Under the pieces are notes generated by a model. It was not told where the DNA came from. It did not search any database and saw nothing but the letters and a program-made list of their open reading frames with translations. Shown here piece by piece: positions 63,123 through 64,000 of a DNA stretch of 64,000 nt. A program made the translations under genes and the position numbers. The number at the start of each line of letters is the position of its first letter. The stretch's first letter is position 1. The DNA lies in the NCBI GenBank assembly GCA_004297825.1, contig SCSX01000068.1, forward strand, positions 122,462 to 186,461, written 5' to 3'. This DNA is from Spirochaetota bacterium (GTDB lineage: Bacteria > Spirochaetota > UBA4802 > UBA5368).

Positions 63123-63894
63123 TTACCGTGTCTTTTTATGCTTCCGTTTATTTTTACTGGCTCTGTTCCTATTTCTCATTTTTAGAATATTTCCAATCGA
63201 ATCATTTTGCCCATTTAGTCCGATAAAGAAACGATCCTTCATTTGAATTCCATCTATTTTTTGCAGGATAGGTTCGAATTTGAGGAACTTCTTAGCGTAT
63301 TCGATTGATATCGAAACGAGTATACAAATAGCCAGCAGGACCAGAAAAATTAACCCGGGATTTGAAAAACTGTAAATAAAATCAGGCCAATAATAGTAAA
63401 ATATGAAAGTATGGAATAGAAAAACATTAAACAGGTGTCTTCCAAGGAAGGCCAGGACACGCTGCCCATATTGCCATGATTGCGTGATTTCAAATACAAG
63501 CAAAATAATGATGCTTCCATATATCCAGTCAAATCCCTGTCTCCAGAGAAAATCGATCTGATATTCTATGGCAACATATTGTCTGATAAAGATTGACAAC
63601 AGGACTCCCCCTCCTAAAACCAAAAAGCGAAAATAACCGATGCGCTTCAGCATCAAGCTGATTTTCACCAGCCCGTTTGAACGCGCCAGGTAGATTCCCA
63701 GGGAAAAGGCAAATAACCATACATTTAAAACCAGAAACCATTTCGTTACTTCTTGAGGGGGAAAGTTCAGGAGGAAGCAGGCACATAGAAACCATAACCC
63801 GAATTTTCTGACCAAATAATGCATGAGAGGAAAAAGAATATAAAGCATAAGGATAAGGCTAATGAACCACCAAGTTGGATTTGTCGCGCTTCAT
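63123..63894 (-). pseudogene. Acyltransferase-3 (OatA-like) gene cut by an insertion sequence
   Basis: The C-terminal ~255 residues of an acyltransferase-3 protein: five or six membrane helices, TWWFISLILMLYILFPL at the family's conserved mid-protein segment, and HLFNVFLFHTFIFYYYW near the end. An internal ATG at 63848 gives 241 residues, but the homologous frame continues upstream to ~63890 and then breaks where the insertion sequence begins. The N-terminal half with the catalytic His is missing. AT-rich, with a basic Lys/Arg tail; probably an O-acetyltransferase of surface sugar in life. Confidence 0.75.
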
Positions 63895-63933
63895 TGAAAA
63901 CGGGAAAAAAATAGGGTAAAAATAAGCTAGTAA

Positions 63934-63959
63934 ATCCTCCGAGATATTTATAGGAGGAT
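63934..63959 (+). promoter_or_regulatory. Hairpin sequestering the transposase ribosome site
   Basis: ATCCTCC (63934–63940) pairs with GGAGGAT (63953–63959), which contains the AGGAGG ribosome site 5 bases before the transposase ATG. In read-through transcripts from outside the element the site is buried, a known way IS elements limit transposase. Confidence 0.7.
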
Positions 63960-63962
63960 CAC

Positions 63963-64000
63963 ATGACCAAGAGTAAGAGACGGCGTTTCACCCCGGAAGA
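63963..64000 (+). CDS. Transposase OrfA start, IS3/IS911 family (partial)
   Basis: Twelve codons plus two bases before the window ends: MTKSKRRRFTPE. Matches the start of IS3-family OrfA proteins (KRRRFTPEFK...), the helix-turn-helix subunit. AGGAGG precedes the ATG. Complete length unknown. Confidence 0.75.
   Translation, partial: MTKSKRRRFTPE

Larger units (their letters stand above)
63895..64000 (+). mobile_element. Left end of an IS3-like insertion sequence
   Basis: Begins near the TGA at 63895, where the acyltransferase reading frame breaks, and runs out of the window. It carries a transposase OrfA start 69 bases in. The terminal inverted repeat cannot be checked without the right end. 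Confidence 0.65.

Overview
The window looks like chromosomal DNA of a GC-rich, probably uncultured, anaerobic or facultative diderm bacterium. The gene set points towards Spirochaetota or a neighbouring deep-branching phylum: a kinase–ATPase–GAF–SpoIIE giant regulator, Rnf subunits, a radical-type acyl-CoA dehydratase activase, two acyl-CoA ligases, many lipoproteins and DUF3015/DUF4105 envelope proteins. That placement is an inference from gene content. No rRNA gene is present to settle it.

Layout. 0–10 kb: an MBL hydrolase, a cation-efflux (CDF) gene preceded by a leader that folds like a NiCo (czcD) riboswitch, a PlsC-type acyltransferase, a 1716-residue kinase/phosphatase signalling protein and a ferredoxin-like protein. 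10–20 kb: a lipoprotein/CsgG-like pair, a 1376-residue BadF/HgdC-type activase and a chemoreceptor whose sensor segment carries a CZB-like zinc motif. 20–30 kb: radical SAM, Nif3, a DUF4143 ATPase with a large operator, a gamma-glutamyltransferase homologue, an NHL beta-propeller lipoprotein and an acyl-CoA ligase. 30–40 kb: a DUF3015–DUF4105–hslO operon, a CoA-transferase/GNAT fusion, thyX, a methyltransferase plus membrane histidine kinase pair and a B12 radical SAM protein. 41–49 kb: a small Cys protein–rnfC–rnfD, a second acyl-CoA ligase, a second MBL protein, DUF2461, flavin reductase and tRNA-Phe. 49–58.5 kb: two TPR proteins, a lipoprotein, and mltG–higA–U32–hisS followed by a large unknown gene.

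The last 4.6 kb (59.4–64.0 kb) is an accessory island. It holds a VapBC-like pair, MazEF, a second DUF4143 ATPase/PD-(D/E)XK protein, a CopG–MazF pair, DUF2283, a broken acyltransferase and the left end of an insertion sequence. Its genes tend to have consensus sigma-70 promoters whose -10 box lies only 6–8 bases before the ATG, so the mRNAs should be leaderless. Several promoters are buried in long inverted repeats. The distant DUF4143 gene at 22–23.5 kb has the same design.

Dispersed non-coding structure includes three perfect 40–50 bp palindromes with one shared 30-base core plus a decayed fourth, two inverted-repeat elements built from ~10-base units, and a REP-like hairpin pair at the left edge.
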